From JBKQVT01 sp963804825 (GTDB taxonomy: Bacteria; Planctomycetota; Planctomycetia; Pirellulales; Thermoguttaceae), in contig CAWDRV010000001.1 in NCBI GenBank assembly GCA_963804825.1, forward strand, positions 558,001-622,000: a DNA stretch of 64,000 nucleotides, in the 5' to 3' direction. Within the stretch, counting starts at the first letter, position 1, and every line of letters begins with the position of its first letter. A model generated the notes under the pieces. That model had not been told where the DNA came from and did not search any database. It saw only the letters and a list, made by a program, of their open reading frames with translations. Position numbers and translations under genes: made by a program. Below are positions 53,052 to 63,169 of the stretch, one piece after another.

Positions 53052-53503
53052 GGGAACCTCCGAATTCTCCGCGTTGGGCGACAGCGGACGCGCGACCGCC
53101 GGAAGGCTGGGGAGAACCCGCGTCCGACGATCGGCGTCTTGGCTGCCGCAACTAAAGGACCCAGGGAGGCCGGTTTGTACCCAGCTTTCAAGGGCCCAAC
53201 CGGCTTTCGCTCGGTCGCGGCCACCTGAGTCCCGCCGATGCGCGGGGTCAAGAAGGGCGAGAGAGTGAAAGCGAATACCAAACAGTGCCGACCAATGTAC
53301 GGATCGCCGAAGTTCTGTCAACGGGACCTGCGCAGAAAAAGGACCGGGCGGGAGAGTTACTGGGCTGGTATTCGCTGGCCCCCGCCCTCACGCGGGTTGC
53401 ACTTCGATTTGGGCCCCGGCGCGTCTCGCGGCGCGTCGATTCTCCCGCCCGGCCTTGGTCGCTTTTGGCCTAATCCTTTCGGCAATGCGGACTTGCGGCT
53501 AAA
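53052..53503. other. 452-bp attP-side region without clear gene
   Basis: Open frames exist on both strands but none has a plausible start and composition. Presumably holds integrase arm sites and the promoter of the 88-residue gene. I see no strong repeats. Confidence 0.35.
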
Positions 53504-53590
<87 letters not shown>

Positions 53591-53648
53591 AATCGACGCC
53601 GCCCGGCTGATTCTCAGTTTACCCGACCGACGCCCGACGTCAAGCTGT

Positions 53649-55406
53649 TCACCGGTCGGGGGCCGCCTGCCGCTTGACCACCAGCACGGTGCGGTCGCGC
53701 CGACGGGCGGAGGGGCCAAGACGGTCCAGCCGTCCGCGGACCAGCGACACCAACTCGTCGGCCGAGCGATCCCAGTGGCCCAGCACGGCCTCGGCCACGC
53801 CGGCCTCGCCCAAGGGGCAACCTTGGCCGTCGGCGGCGTCGCGGACCCCCTCGGTGAAGATGACGAGGACCTCGCCCGGCTGCAACGGGTAGCCGAATTG
53901 CTCGTAGTCCGATTCCGGGCTTTCGCCCAACCGCGGGGAGACGTGACTGAGCGACTGCCAGCCGTCCTGTCGGAGCAGGATCATGCCGGGCTGGCCGGCG
54001 GAGGCAAACGAGCCTTTGCCGGTGGACGTCTGGATCAGGCCGAACAGCAGCGTGCCATGCTGGTCGCCGGCGGAGCCGGTCCACATGGTCAGGTTGAGGC
54101 GGCGAAGGGTTTGTTGGGCCTCGCGGTAGTATTGTCCGTGGGCGCGGAGGGCGGCCTTCATGGCCGTGGCGGCCAGCGCGGCCTCGATGCCCCGGTCCAT
54201 GGCATGGCCGGCGGCCACGGCCAGCAGTCCGTCGGCCAGGCAGAACCAGTCGTGGAAATCGCCGCCCAACGAGCCCGCCTGCTCGGTCCAGCCGGCCAAT
54301 TGCCAACCGTCCAGGAGCGGCGAGATGGTGGGCAACTGGTTGCTCTGCAAGCGTTCGGCGGCGGCCAGTTGACGCTGCAACTCGGCCGCCCCAATCGCTT
54401 CGCGCAGGAGCATCTCGCGTTCCAGGTCGGCGGCCAGCCGTCCGGCCACGATCTCCAGCAGGTTCGTCTGCTGGGCGGTGAAATCCCGCTTCTTCTGGGA
54501 AAAGACCCACAGCGTGCCCAAGATCGTCGTGGGCGTCGAGACCGGCACGCAGACGGCGGCGGGGAAATCCTCGGGCACGCTCCAGTGCCGCATCACGTCG
54601 GCGTCGTCCAGCACGACGGCATGGCCCAGCAGGGCCTCCAGGTCGGCGATGGCCCCTTGCAGCGGCCGGGCCGGCGCGGTCAGGCGATCGTGCGGCAGTC
54701 TCCAGCACGACCGCAGCTTCAGTTGGCTGGTGGCGTCGTCGAGCAGGTACAGCGCGGCGGCCTGGCAGTCGATCGCCTCGGCGCCGCCGCGGAGCACGGC
54801 CTGCAAGCGGGCGGCCAGGTGCTCGGCCTCCTCGGCGTGCGGCAGCAGGGGGACCCCGGCCGCCAACTCGGCCTCGCGCTGCCAGAGGGCGTGTCGCGTC
54901 TGGAGCAGCTCGCCCAACATGCCGGCCAGCGAGGAGGCCAGCCCCTGGGCCTGCTCCTGCGGCACGCGTGTCTCGGGCTGGCCTTGGGCGGCCGGGGCGG
55001 CCGTGCCGCGCACGGCCCGCCCTTTTCGACCCGCCGGCGACCCTCCCGCCGCGGACACGGCCGCATCGACTGGTTCCAGCCTGAGTTGTCCGGGAGTGGC
55101 TCCGACGCCCGGGTTGACCGGGGCGGACCAACTCAGGCTATGTTTCTTGCTTACACGTGTTTCTGGAATGGAACGATCCAAGCTCTTGCTTGCACGTGTT
55201 TCTGGAGTGGAGCGATCCAAGCTCTCTCGTGCGAGAGATTCCGGTGCGGCGCCGCTCACATAATTCAGGGACCAGCCGGTCGCTGCGGCGAACGCGCGGA
55301 GGACGCCGGGAAGACTGCCGACGGCCTCCATCGGCGGCGGGAGCGGCTTGGGCGGCTCTTCGGTGTAGAGTTTCAGTTTCGCCGACTTGCTCTTGGCCAC
55401 GGTCAT
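53649..55406 (-). CDS. GAF-domain PP2C/SpoIIE-type phosphatase
   Basis: 585 residues. N-terminal linker holds a repeated peptide, SLDRS(T/I)PETRASK/VSK, at about 58-90. A GAF domain spans about 195-340 (AIDCQAAALYLLDDATSQLK, PAAVCVPVSTPTTILGTLWV); a coiled coil (LLREAIGAAELQRQLAAAER) joins it to a SpoIIE/RsbU-type phosphatase at about 365-580: LGGDFHDWFCLADGLLAVAA, YPLQPGEVLVIFTEGVRDAA and RRDRTVLVV. The second metal site reads AGHAMDRGIEAAL instead of GDVSGHG, and the last motif has RDRT for DDxT, so metal binding may be altered. Such proteins dephosphorylate anti-sigma antagonists in response to a GAF ligand; no partner is adjacent. Confidence 0.85.
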   Translation of the reverse strand: MTVAKSKSAKLKLYTEEPPKPLPPPMEAVGSLPGVLRAFAAATGWSLNYVSGAAPESLARESLDRSTPETRASKSLDRSIPETRVSKKHSLSWSAPVNPGVGATPGQLRLEPVDAAVSAAGGSPAGRKGRAVRGTAAPAAQGQPETRVPQEQAQGLASSLAGMLGELLQTRHALWQREAELAAGVPLLPHAEEAEHLAARLQAVLRGGAEAIDCQAAALYLLDDATSQLKLRSCWRLPHDRLTAPARPLQGAIADLEALLGHAVVLDDADVMRHWSVPEDFPAAVCVPVSTPTTILGTLWVFSQKKRDFTAQQTNLLEIVAGRLAADLEREMLLREAIGAAELQRQLAAAERLQSNQLPTISPLLDGWQLAGWTEQAGSLGGDFHDWFCLADGLLAVAAGHAMDRGIEAALAATAMKAALRAHGQYYREAQQTLRRLNLTMWTGSAGDQHGTLLFGLIQTSTGKGSFASAGQPGMILLRQDGWQSLSHVSPRLGESPESDYEQFGYPLQPGEVLVIFTEGVRDAADGQGCPLGEAGVAEAVLGHWDRSADELVSLVRGRLDRLGPSARRRDRTVLVVKRQAAPDR

Positions 55407-56079
55407 GGTTCGGTGGGGAAAAAGGGGGCTTAGGACTTGGGGGAAGAAACAAGCTCAATCCGGGAAGGCACAACCTATTTCTTTCGAGTCCCTTTATGAA
55501 AACCCCTCCGTGGCCCAATGCGCCGTGCGTGGTCAGTAGAATCGTTACGTCTGATACAGAGCGTTGACTTTTCCGCTGCCCTTCATACTACGCAACCGTT
55601 TCATCATCCGTGAACGGCACAATTTAACATCGGCTGCTTCGGTCACGCGACGTGAGAGAATGAGGAAAGGGATGGAAGACAGTTCCGCGGACGCCAGACG
55701 GTAGTTCCCCGTGAACGGTTAAGCGACGCACATCCAACATGCCTGAATCCGCGGTGGATGAGGGCGCTGCGCGCAGACGCGCACAACTGACACAACCGTG
55801 GCGCGGAGGTTGCCGCAATTAGGCCCAACTTCCAGTCGCTGGCATATTTTTCTTGTTCTACTGTCATACCCAGGCGGTTTCTCAAACGAATGAACAAAAC
55901 GGGGCAGTGCGCAACCGTTGTTCCCTGCGTGGTCGCAACAGTCCCCGTGTTGGGAAGAACCGATTCCGATCGTCCCCAGGGATGGGGATCATGCGGTAGA
56001 GAGAGTGTCGTGTGTCGCCGCGTTGGGGGCTTGGCCGCCGACGTGGCGCGGCACTTCGTGCCGAGACATGGAGGTCGCG
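55407..56079. other. 673-bp gap between divergent host genes
   Basis: No convincing gene. It must hold promoters for the phosphatase and the TonB receptor. CCGTGAACGG occurs twice (about 55609 and 55708). TTGACT at 55573 has no well-spaced -10 box. I found no cobalamin or other riboswitch pattern. Confidence 0.4.
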
Positions 56080-58223
56080 ATGCGGTCCGTGACTCGCCCG
56101 CCGATCTTGTTTTGCAAGGCGTTGGGCGTTGTCGTCGTGGTTGTTGCCGCAGCGGCCGCCCGGCGCAAGATGCTCCAGGAATCTCGCAACCGGCGGCCGA
56201 TCCGTCCGCGGCCGACTCGCCCGCGCAGCCCCCGAGCCTCGACAAGCTGTTGGACATGGCCGAGAAGGACGTGGGCCAGCTTTCGCAAGTCCACGTCAGC
56301 GGGCTAACCGGCTCGCTGTCTCTGGACCTGCCGGTCTCAACCGTGTCGCGGCAGGAGAGCACGGTGGGGCAATCTCCGGCCGCGGTGTTCGTGATCACCA
56401 ACGAAATGATCCGCCGCAGCGGCGCCAAGTGCATTCCGGAAGTGCTGCGCATGGTGCCGGGCCTGGAGGTGGCGAAAATCAACTCCAACACCTGGGCCAT
56501 CTCCTCCCGCGGATTCAACGGACGTTTCGCCAACAACCTGCTGGTGCAGATCGACGGCCGGGTCGTCTACAACGAGTTGTTCGGCGGGGTCTTCTGGGAC
56601 GTGCAGGACGTGTTGCTCGAGGACGTGGAGCGGATCGAGGTGATCCGCGGCCCCGGCGCCACGGTGTGGGGCGCCAACGCCGTCAACGGCGTGATCAACA
56701 TCATCACCAAAAGCGCCAAGGACACGCAGGGGGTCTACTTCGAGAATGGCGCGGGCTCGTATGAGGAGGGCTTTTCGTCGGTCCGCTACGGCGGCCGGGT
56801 CGGCGACGATCTCTGCTACCGCGTCTATGGAAAGTGGTTCGAGCGCGGCGACGGCTATCTGCCCTACATGGACGCCACGGACGCCTGGAGGCAGGTCCAC
56901 GGCGGATTCCGCATGGACTGGCGCCCCGACGCGGACGACACGATCACCTGCCAGGGCGATTATTACAACGGCTACGACGGCGATGAAGGCTATTTCGCCC
57001 AGTTGACAAATCCCTATATCGTGATGGAGCGCAACGTCACCCACGTGGCCGGCGATAATGTCCTGGTCAATTGGCGGCGGGTGCTCGACGAGCGATCGGA
57101 CTGGACCGCCAAGGTCTATTACGACCAGACCCACCGCCATTGGCAAGATTACGGCCTGGGAGACGACGAAAACACGCTCGATTTCGATTTCCAGTATCGA
57201 TTTCCCCTGGGAGCGCGGAACGAAGTGATCTGCGGGACCGAGTATCGCAACGTCTTCGACAGCACCTATAGCGCCACCCCAAGCAGCAGCCTTAACATTC
57301 TTCCCCCGGAGCAGACCACCAACCTCTACAGTTGCTTCGTCCAGGACCAGTTCACCGTCAAGGACGATTTCTGCTTCCTGACGGTGGGATCGAAATTCGA
57401 GCGCAACGATTACACGGGCTTCGAGTTTGAGCCGTCGATTCGACTGTTGGTGACGCCCAACAACAAGTATTCGATGTGGGCGGCCGTCTCCCGCGCCGTC
57501 CGCACGCCGACGCGGGGCGAAGAAGGCGCGCAGGCCCTCGGCCTGCCCTTTACGCTGTCTCCGCCAACCTTCCCGTTCGTCACGGGCAACACGAACCTCT
57601 TGTCCGAGGAGCTGCTCGCCTACGAGGCGGGCGTTCGCGGCCAGCCGACGGAAAACTTCTCTTGGGACCTGGCCGTCTTTCTCAATGACTACAACCGCCT
57701 GATCACGGCGGTGCCGGAAACGCTGGCGTCTGACGGGCTAAAAACCAGGCCGCAGGATGTCGTCATTATTCCCATGATCATGTCGAACGTCGCTCGAGGC
57801 GACACCTACGGCTTCGAACTGGCCGCCACCTACAAGGCCACGCCGTCCTGGCAACTTCGGGCGGCGTACACGTTCCTGATCATGGACCTTCAGCCGCTGT
57901 TGGAAACCAATCAACCCGAAATGTGGGAAGGCGAAAGCCCGCACAACGAGGTCTATCTGCAGTCGTCCTTCGACCTCGGCCGGCACTGGGAACTGGACCT
58001 GATCTGCCGCTATGTCGACAACCTTCCCACCATTGGAGTCTCGAAGTACATTGTCGGCGACGTCCGCCTGGCGTGGCATCCCAACAAGAACCTGGAGCTG
58101 TCCGTCGTGGGCCGCAACTTGTGCAACGGCAAGTTCTACGAGTACGCCAACGACGAAAACTTGGGCAGCATCGCGACGGAAGTGTCTCCGGAGGTGTATG
58201 GGCAGGTCGCCTGGCGGTATTGA
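56080..58223 (+). CDS. TonB-dependent outer membrane receptor (frameshift)
   Basis: About 715 residues. Start ATG 56080 has GGAGG five bases upstream and gives a signal peptide (MRSVTRPPILFCKALGVVVV); the frame changes near 56165 and stays open to 58223. The plug domain lies at about 85-200: VFVITNEMIRRSGAKCIPEV, SRGFNGRFANNLLVQIDGRV, ERIEVIRGPGATVWGANAVN and GVINIITKSA. The barrel ends in the C-terminal aromatic YGQVAWRY, as for beta-barrel assembly. Substrate is not evident; plug similarity is to colicin-I/vitamin or siderophore-type receptors. Ends 98 bp before the metzincin gene. Confidence 0.88.
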
Positions 58224-58323
58224 GACGGCGACAAGATGCCAACTTGCTTTCGTGCGGGCCGGCGGTGATAATGGAAAGCGGCGTTGATGAGACTGCGTTG
58301 GACTCCCCCGCATGGCCGCCCTG

Positions 58324-59499
58324 ATGAGAAAATGCCTGGTTCTTGGTGCGATTGCGTTTTTGGCGGGCCTTGGGACTCATGCCTCGCCCGCGGCCGCCGC
58401 CGTGGTGGTCGTCGATAATCACACGGCCGCCAAGATCGAGTTCACGATTCTCCGCGCGGACAGCAAGGAAAAACAATCCCTGGCGGCCGGCGACCTGCTG
58501 CCGATCCCCACGACCGGGCCGGTCGGGCTCGCTTTCTCGGCTGGAAAATCGCGGCCCTACCTGCTCCAGCCCAATTGCGTCTATTATTTCTTGAACGGCG
58601 ACCAAGGGATCGACCTGAAGCAGATGTTCCTCGAGGCCGAGGGGGAAAAGAGTCGTGCCGCGGCGAAGCCGTTGCCCAACCGCCCGGGGCCGGCCCCGCC
58701 GGCAGCGGCAAGCGCCGTCTATACGATCCCGGTCAAGATCCTGGCCGACGACCATGAACCGCGGGTCCAAGAGGTCTGGGAGAAACGGATTCGGCATCGC
58801 TTGGCCGAGGCCTCCGACATTTTCGAGCATTATTGCCGCGTTCGCTTTCAAGTCGTGGCCGTGGGGTCCTGGTCCTCGGACGAGAAGAACTTCATGTTCG
58901 AGAAGGCGCTGGTGGACTTTGAGAAGAAGGTGCGTCCCGCTCCTGCCCGGCTGGCCATCGGCTTTACCGGCCGGTACCAATGGCTGCCCGGCGAAAGGCA
59001 CGCCGGCGGCACGCGCAGCCCGCTGCATCCCTATATTCTCGTCCGCGAGTCGTTCCCGGGGGCCAGCGAGGCCGAGCGGCTGGAGTTTATCGTCCACGAG
59101 ATGGGGCATTACCTGGGCGCCGTGCATACGACGGACATCAACTCCGTCATGCGTCCCGTTCTGGGGGATCGGCGTGCGAGGGCGGTGAGTTTTCGGATCG
59201 GCTTCGACGCGCCGAACACGCTCATCATGAATCTGATTGTCGAGAACCTTCGCGCCCATCCGGTGGCGAACTTGTTCCAGCTTTCGCCCGAAACCAAGGT
59301 CCCGTTGGGAACGGCCTACGCCTTCTACGCAAGGGCCATGCCGAAGGACCCGGGCATGGTCCAGAACCTGGCCTTGCTCGGTTTCAACGTCGTCAGGCCT
59401 CGCGCAGGACCGAATGCCGCGACTGGCGGCGTTGCAGCCCCGGCCACGCCGGATTCCAAGGGCCAGCCCGGTTCCGGCGACAAGCAAGTCCGGCCGTAG
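58324..59499 (+). CDS. Secreted metzincin-type zinc metalloprotease
   Basis: 391 residues from ATG 58324 (an in-frame ATG at 58312 adds four). Signal peptide MRKCLVLGAIAFLAGLGTHA. Residues 30-110 look like a small beta domain (VVVDNHTAAKIEFTILRADS); after a Pro linker comes the peptidase with the zinc site HEMGHYLGAVH (HExxHxxGxxH) and INSVMRP as Met-turn. The C-terminal 100 residues are helical plus a disordered Gly/Pro tail. Follows the TonB receptor gene on the same strand, so it may release a substrate for import. No propeptide cysteine switch seen. Confidence 0.82.
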   Translation: MRKCLVLGAIAFLAGLGTHASPAAAAVVVVDNHTAAKIEFTILRADSKEKQSLAAGDLLPIPTTGPVGLAFSAGKSRPYLLQPNCVYYFLNGDQGIDLKQMFLEAEGEKSRAAAKPLPNRPGPAPPAAASAVYTIPVKILADDHEPRVQEVWEKRIRHRLAEASDIFEHYCRVRFQVVAVGSWSSDEKNFMFEKALVDFEKKVRPAPARLAIGFTGRYQWLPGERHAGGTRSPLHPYILVRESFPGASEAERLEFIVHEMGHYLGAVHTTDINSVMRPVLGDRRARAVSFRIGFDAPNTLIMNLIVENLRAHPVANLFQLSPETKVPLGTAYAFYARAMPKDPGMVQNLALLGFNVVRPRAGPNAATGGVAAPATPDSKGQPGSGDKQVRP

Positions 59500-59541
59500 T
59501 GCGACTTACAGATGGTTTCTGCCGGTCCTGCCTGTCAGCGT

Positions 59542-59561
59542 CGCTTGCGAAACCGCAAGCG
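59542..59561. terminator. Perfect 8-bp hairpin after the metzincin gene
   Basis: CGCTTGCG-AAAC-CGCAAGCG, 43 bases past the stop codon, without T run. The motif CGCAAGCGAGTAACAGG seems to be a dispersed planctomycete repeat I have seen elsewhere. May act as a bidirectional terminator between convergent genes. Confidence 0.4.
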
Positions 59562-59704
59562 AGTAACAGGGCTTCCGGCAAGAACATGTTGGAAGACGTA
59601 CGTGGTCCCGCCAACGCTGTCCCTGGCGTCGTTCCATGGCGATGCTCAATTCAGCGTCGGGTCGGCCGGAATTTCCCTGATATGGAACATGGTTTGCAAC
59701 TGGA

Positions 59705-60196
59705 TCACGCTCGCCTGCGCCGAAGCTGATGCCAGAGGTCCTTGCCGCGCGAGAATGTCTGCTCCGCCGTGCCGGGAGCCACGCGCCAGACGCCGATCTC
59801 GACCTCGTACTCCAGTTGCTTGGGCCCCCATCCCACATAACCGACAAGAAGTTTGCAGGGGCGGCTGCGTCCGCGAATGACGGAGAGGACACTTCGTTTG
59901 CTCCCCGAGAAGAACACGCCCGGCAGGACGGCGATGTCGGCCAGCGACGGGTCGGCGTGAAGGGCCATGACCGGACCGGCGACAGGCCCGCCGAAGTAGA
60001 AGGCTTCCCCGATCTGGCGGCGATTTCGGTCCCCGGGCCGCCCATGGGGCCGGCCGTTGTGTGGTTTGGGGCGATTGACAATCACGCCCATTGCGCCCCG
60101 CTCCGTATGGGCCACGACGAGAATGACGGTTTCGGCGAAGTTCGGGTCAAGCTGATGGGGAGCGGCTACCAGGAAATGGCCTTGAAGCGAGTTCAT
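59705..60196 (-). CDS. YqgE/AlgH family protein (UPF0301)
   Basis: 163 residues. MNSLQGHFLVAAPHQLDPNF, ETVILVVAHTERGAMGVIVN-RP (family signature G-x-VLNRP), AFYFGGPV and ALHADPS, then LLVGYVGWGPKQLEYEVEIG and WRVAPGT are all in the family order. Cytoplasmic, function poorly known; AlgH was named in alginate regulation. The stretch between VNRP and AFYFGGPV is Arg/Pro/Gly-rich and may contain paired frame errors. Single gene, converging on the metzincin gene. Confidence 0.85.
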   Translation of the reverse strand: MNSLQGHFLVAAPHQLDPNFAETVILVVAHTERGAMGVIVNRPKPHNGRPHGRPGDRNRRQIGEAFYFGGPVAGPVMALHADPSLADIAVLPGVFFSGSKRSVLSVIRGRSRPCKLLVGYVGWGPKQLEYEVEIGVWRVAPGTAEQTFSRGKDLWHQLRRRRA

Positions 60197-60566
60197 ATCT
60201 CCCTCCAGTCGATATTATCCCGCTGGTCCGATCCGGATCGGACGCGTCAAGTGTAAAGTGCATTTCCGCTCCCATGCCCGAGCAGACCTGGGCCAAAAAA
60301 AACGATCCTAAACTCGCGGACAGGCGTCGTCCTGCCGCCACCCATCGGGCCGCCGCTCGATCTTGAGAAGCTGCTTCCGCGCGGGCCAGAAGCGACGGCC
60401 TATGTCGAGGAGACTCTTCTTCTTCCGTCCACACTTTGATTCTATAGCGGTGGAAAGAAAAGTCAACAAGTTTGAGTCAAGAAGTTCAGGGCCGATTTAA
60501 ACTCTCGCCGTTGACGCTCCCGGGCCACGCGCCGATAATCAAGGACTGTCGGAATGCGGCTTGCCC
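60197..60566. other. 370-bp gap between YqgE and XylR-type genes
   Basis: Divergent promoter region without a gene. Contains CCGATCCGGATCGG (60229-60242), a 14-bp perfect palindrome, and an AT-rich stretch around 60440-60480. Confidence 0.4.
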
Positions 60567-61756
60567 ATGTCTACCCGCCTCAAAATCGCCGTCCTGGTGG
60601 AATCGTCCCGTGGTTACGGGCGGAGCCTGTTGCAGGGGATCACGGCCTACGTGCGGGAGCACGGGCCGTGGACCGTCGATATCCACGAGCGGCGGCTCTA
60701 CGATCCGCGCCCGAATGGCTGCGCCGCTGGAAAGGCGACGGCATCCTCGCCCGCATCGCCAGCCCCAAGTTCGCCCGGCAGATCACGCGATTGCGGCTGC
60801 CCACGGTGGACCTGGTCGGGCTGCACCGCCTTCGGGGCGTACCCGTCATCATTACCGACCATCAAGCCGTGGCCCGGCTCGCCGCCGATCATCTGCTCTC
60901 GCTCGGGCTGACGCATTTCGCCTTCTGCGGATTCGCCGGAATCTATTACAGCCAGCGGCGGTCGCAATACTTCACGGAGTACCTGGCCCAGCGGGGATAC
61001 CCGGTGGATGTTTACACGGGCCGTCCCCAGCGGGCCGGGATCGACGCCTCGGCGTTGGAAGCGGAGAGTCTGCCGCGGGCCGGCGAGATGGCGGCGTGGT
61101 TGCGGTCGCTGCCCAAGCCCCTCGGCCTGATGGCCGTCACCGATCACCGCGGCCTCCAGGTGTTGAACGACTGCGCGGAACATGCGATCGCGGTGCCCGA
61201 CCAGGTGGCGGTGATCGGCGTGGACAACGACGAGATGCTCTGCGAACTGTGCGATCCGCCGTTGTCGAGCGTGGCGTTGAATCCCTGGAAGGTCGGCTAC
61301 GAGGGGGCTGCCCTGTTGCACCGGATGATGAATGGATCGGCGGCGCCGCGCGACAAGACGCTCATTGCGCCGCTGGGAGTGGTGACGCGGAAATCCACCG
61401 ACGTGCTGACCATTCCCGACGCCGATCTGGCCGCCGCGTTGCGGTCGATCCGCGAACATGCGTGCGAGGGCGTCACGATCGACGACCTGGTCCGCCAGGT
61501 CCAGGTCTCGCGGAGCACCCTGAAGCGGCGGTTCGCGGCCCTGCTGCACCGTTCGCCCCACGAGGAGATTCGCCGCGTGCGGATCGATCGCGTCATGCAG
61601 TTGCTCGGCACGACCAAGCTGCCCCTGGCAAGAATCGCCCCCCTGGCCGGCTTTCGCCACGTCGAGTCGATGTGCCGGCTCTTCAAGCAGAAGACCGGCC
61701 AGACGCCGGGTCATTACCGCAAAATGTGGTCCGAACAAGGCCCTCCGGGCGGTTGA
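60567..61756 (+). CDS. XylR-family (LacI-like sensor plus AraC HTH) regulator (frameshift)
   Basis: About 396 residues. Start ATG 60567 (MSTRLKIAVLVESSRGYGRS). The frame changes near 60710, after HERRLYD, to continue PEWLRRWKGDGILARIASPK. Residues 1-270 are a periplasmic-binding-like sensor (RPQRAGIDASALEAESLPRA, DQVAVIGVDNDEMLCELCDP); residues 285-390 an AraC-type double helix-turn-helix (IDDLVRQVQVSRSTLKRRFA, RIAPLAGFRHVESMCRLFKQ, TGQTPGHYRK). E. coli XylR has the same build and senses xylose. It should control the following UroD/RhaT genes. Sugar specificity unknown. Confidence 0.88.
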
Positions 61757-61865
61757 GGAGGTGCGTTGGAAAACCCGCGTTCGACGGATCATGGTGAACA
61801 CGGCCCACGGAATCCTCGGTCGGGTGTGTGAGCCAAAGTGTTAATTCTTTTGGCCCACAAGTTCA

Positions 61866-61893
61866 TTGACCGGGCGTGGTTTGCGGTCATACT
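61866..61893 (+). promoter_or_regulatory. Promoter candidate for UroD-RhaT operon
   Basis: TTGACC at 61866-61871, 16-bp spacer, CATACT at 61888-61893, 88 bp before the UroD start. Confidence 0.45.
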
Positions 61894-61981
61894 GACGGAG
61901 GAGTTCAACCAACCAGGTCGGCACCCATGTCCTCCCAACCACCCCCCGCCCTCCAGGGCCGCTTTTCGCAGAGCACCACCC

Positions 61982-63166
61982 ATGCAGGGAAGAGAAAGGC
62001 TGCTGACGACGCTCCAGGGCAAGACGGCGGACCGGGTCCCCGTCGCTCCCTTCCTCTATTGCAACAACGTCTACGAGATGTTCCGGCACAAACCGGAAAT
62101 CGATACTTTCTGGGACCCGCCGGACTTTGACATCATCGAGAAGTTCGTCGAGTACTGCGACTGCTTCGGTTTCGACGTCCTTCACACCCTGGGGAGCGTT
62201 TGGGATTATGGCATCATGGGCAGTCTCCTCGATCGCAGTGTGGTCGCATCGGCCGAAAATTGGGATGTGGCCATTGCCCAAGAGAAGAGTGCCGACCAAC
62301 TCCACCGGACGATCACCATCCGCACCCCCGGCGGCGAGCTGAGAGGCAGCGAGAATTACAAGCGGAGTTCGACCTATCTGATTGTCACCGCTCCCGAAGA
62401 GCACCTCTTCAAGACGAGGCGTGATTTCGAGCTTTTCCGAAAATACGCCCCGCCCGGCGATGACATGGACTGCAGCTTGATCCGCCGGGCCAGGCAAGCG
62501 GTGGGCGACAAGGGCCTTGTGGACGCCAATACCTTGGGCGCGTTCGCCACGGCCAGCGGTTTTCGGAAACTGGACAACCTGTACGTCGACCCCGTGGAGG
62601 ACGAGGGGTTCTATCGCGAGATGATGGAATTCTTCGTGGAACGCACCATCCGGCGGGACCGGAAGATGGTGGAAGCCGGAGCGGACATTATCGAAGTCGC
62701 CGGCCACCTGGTGGGCAGCATGGCCGGCCCGCGCTTCGCCAAGACCTACGTGATGGAATACGAACGGCGGGTCATCCAGGCGGTTCGCGACATGGGGGCC
62801 CTGGTGATCTTTCACAATTGCGGCGACGCCGCCAAGGTCATGCACCTCTACAATGACCTGGAGATCAACTGCTGGGGCTACCTCACCCCGCCGCCCTTCG
62901 GCGACGTCGACCTCGACGAGGCCTTGCGGGTCATGCGGCCGGACATGGCCCTGCGGGGCAACGTCGATCAGGTCGAATTCATGAAGAAAGCCACCCCCGC
63001 CGAGGTCAAACAGCGCGTCCAAGAAGTCCTCCTCAAAGTGAAACCGCGGGGCAACTGGATCTTGTCCACCACCGATTTCTTCTTCGACGGCACCCCCTAC
63101 GAAAACATCCATGCCTTCGCCGAAGCGGGCAGGGAATATGGTCAGTACAATGGAGAGGTCAGGTAA
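61982..63166 (+). CDS. Uroporphyrinogen-decarboxylase-family methyltransferase-like protein
   Basis: 394 residues from ATG 61982 (MQGRERLLTTLQGKTADRVP); the frame is open further upstream through a Pro-rich stretch without ribosome-binding site. The pattern RLLTTLQGKTADRVPVAPFL, ADIIEVAGHLVGSMAGPRFA, then GALVIFHNCGDAAKVMHLYN and MALRGNVDQVEFMKKATPAE is that of the UroD/MtaA family. H and C in HNCGD are the zinc ligands of the methylcobalamin-type branch. It is not a heme-pathway UroD by context: it follows a sugar-type regulator and is 3 bp from a RhaT-like transporter. Probably a catabolic methyl- or group-transfer enzyme. Confidence 0.8.
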   Translation: MQGRERLLTTLQGKTADRVPVAPFLYCNNVYEMFRHKPEIDTFWDPPDFDIIEKFVEYCDCFGFDVLHTLGSVWDYGIMGSLLDRSVVASAENWDVAIAQEKSADQLHRTITIRTPGGELRGSENYKRSSTYLIVTAPEEHLFKTRRDFELFRKYAPPGDDMDCSLIRRARQAVGDKGLVDANTLGAFATASGFRKLDNLYVDPVEDEGFYREMMEFFVERTIRRDRKMVEAGADIIEVAGHLVGSMAGPRFAKTYVMEYERRVIQAVRDMGALVIFHNCGDAAKVMHLYNDLEINCWGYLTPPPFGDVDLDEALRVMRPDMALRGNVDQVEFMKKATPAEVKQRVQEVLLKVKPRGNWILSTTDFFFDGTPYENIHAFAEAGREYGQYNGEVR

Positions 63167-63169
63167 GTT

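Noticed and set aside
55441..56079. Riboswitch (for example cobalamin) upstream of the TonB receptor
   Set aside because: Searched by eye for the conserved cobalamin-box pattern and for other riboswitch cores; none convincing.
60229..60242. CCGATCCGGATCGG palindrome as proven XylR operator
   Set aside because: It is nearer the YqgE start and XylR-type sites are usually direct repeats; kept only as a note in the gap entry.
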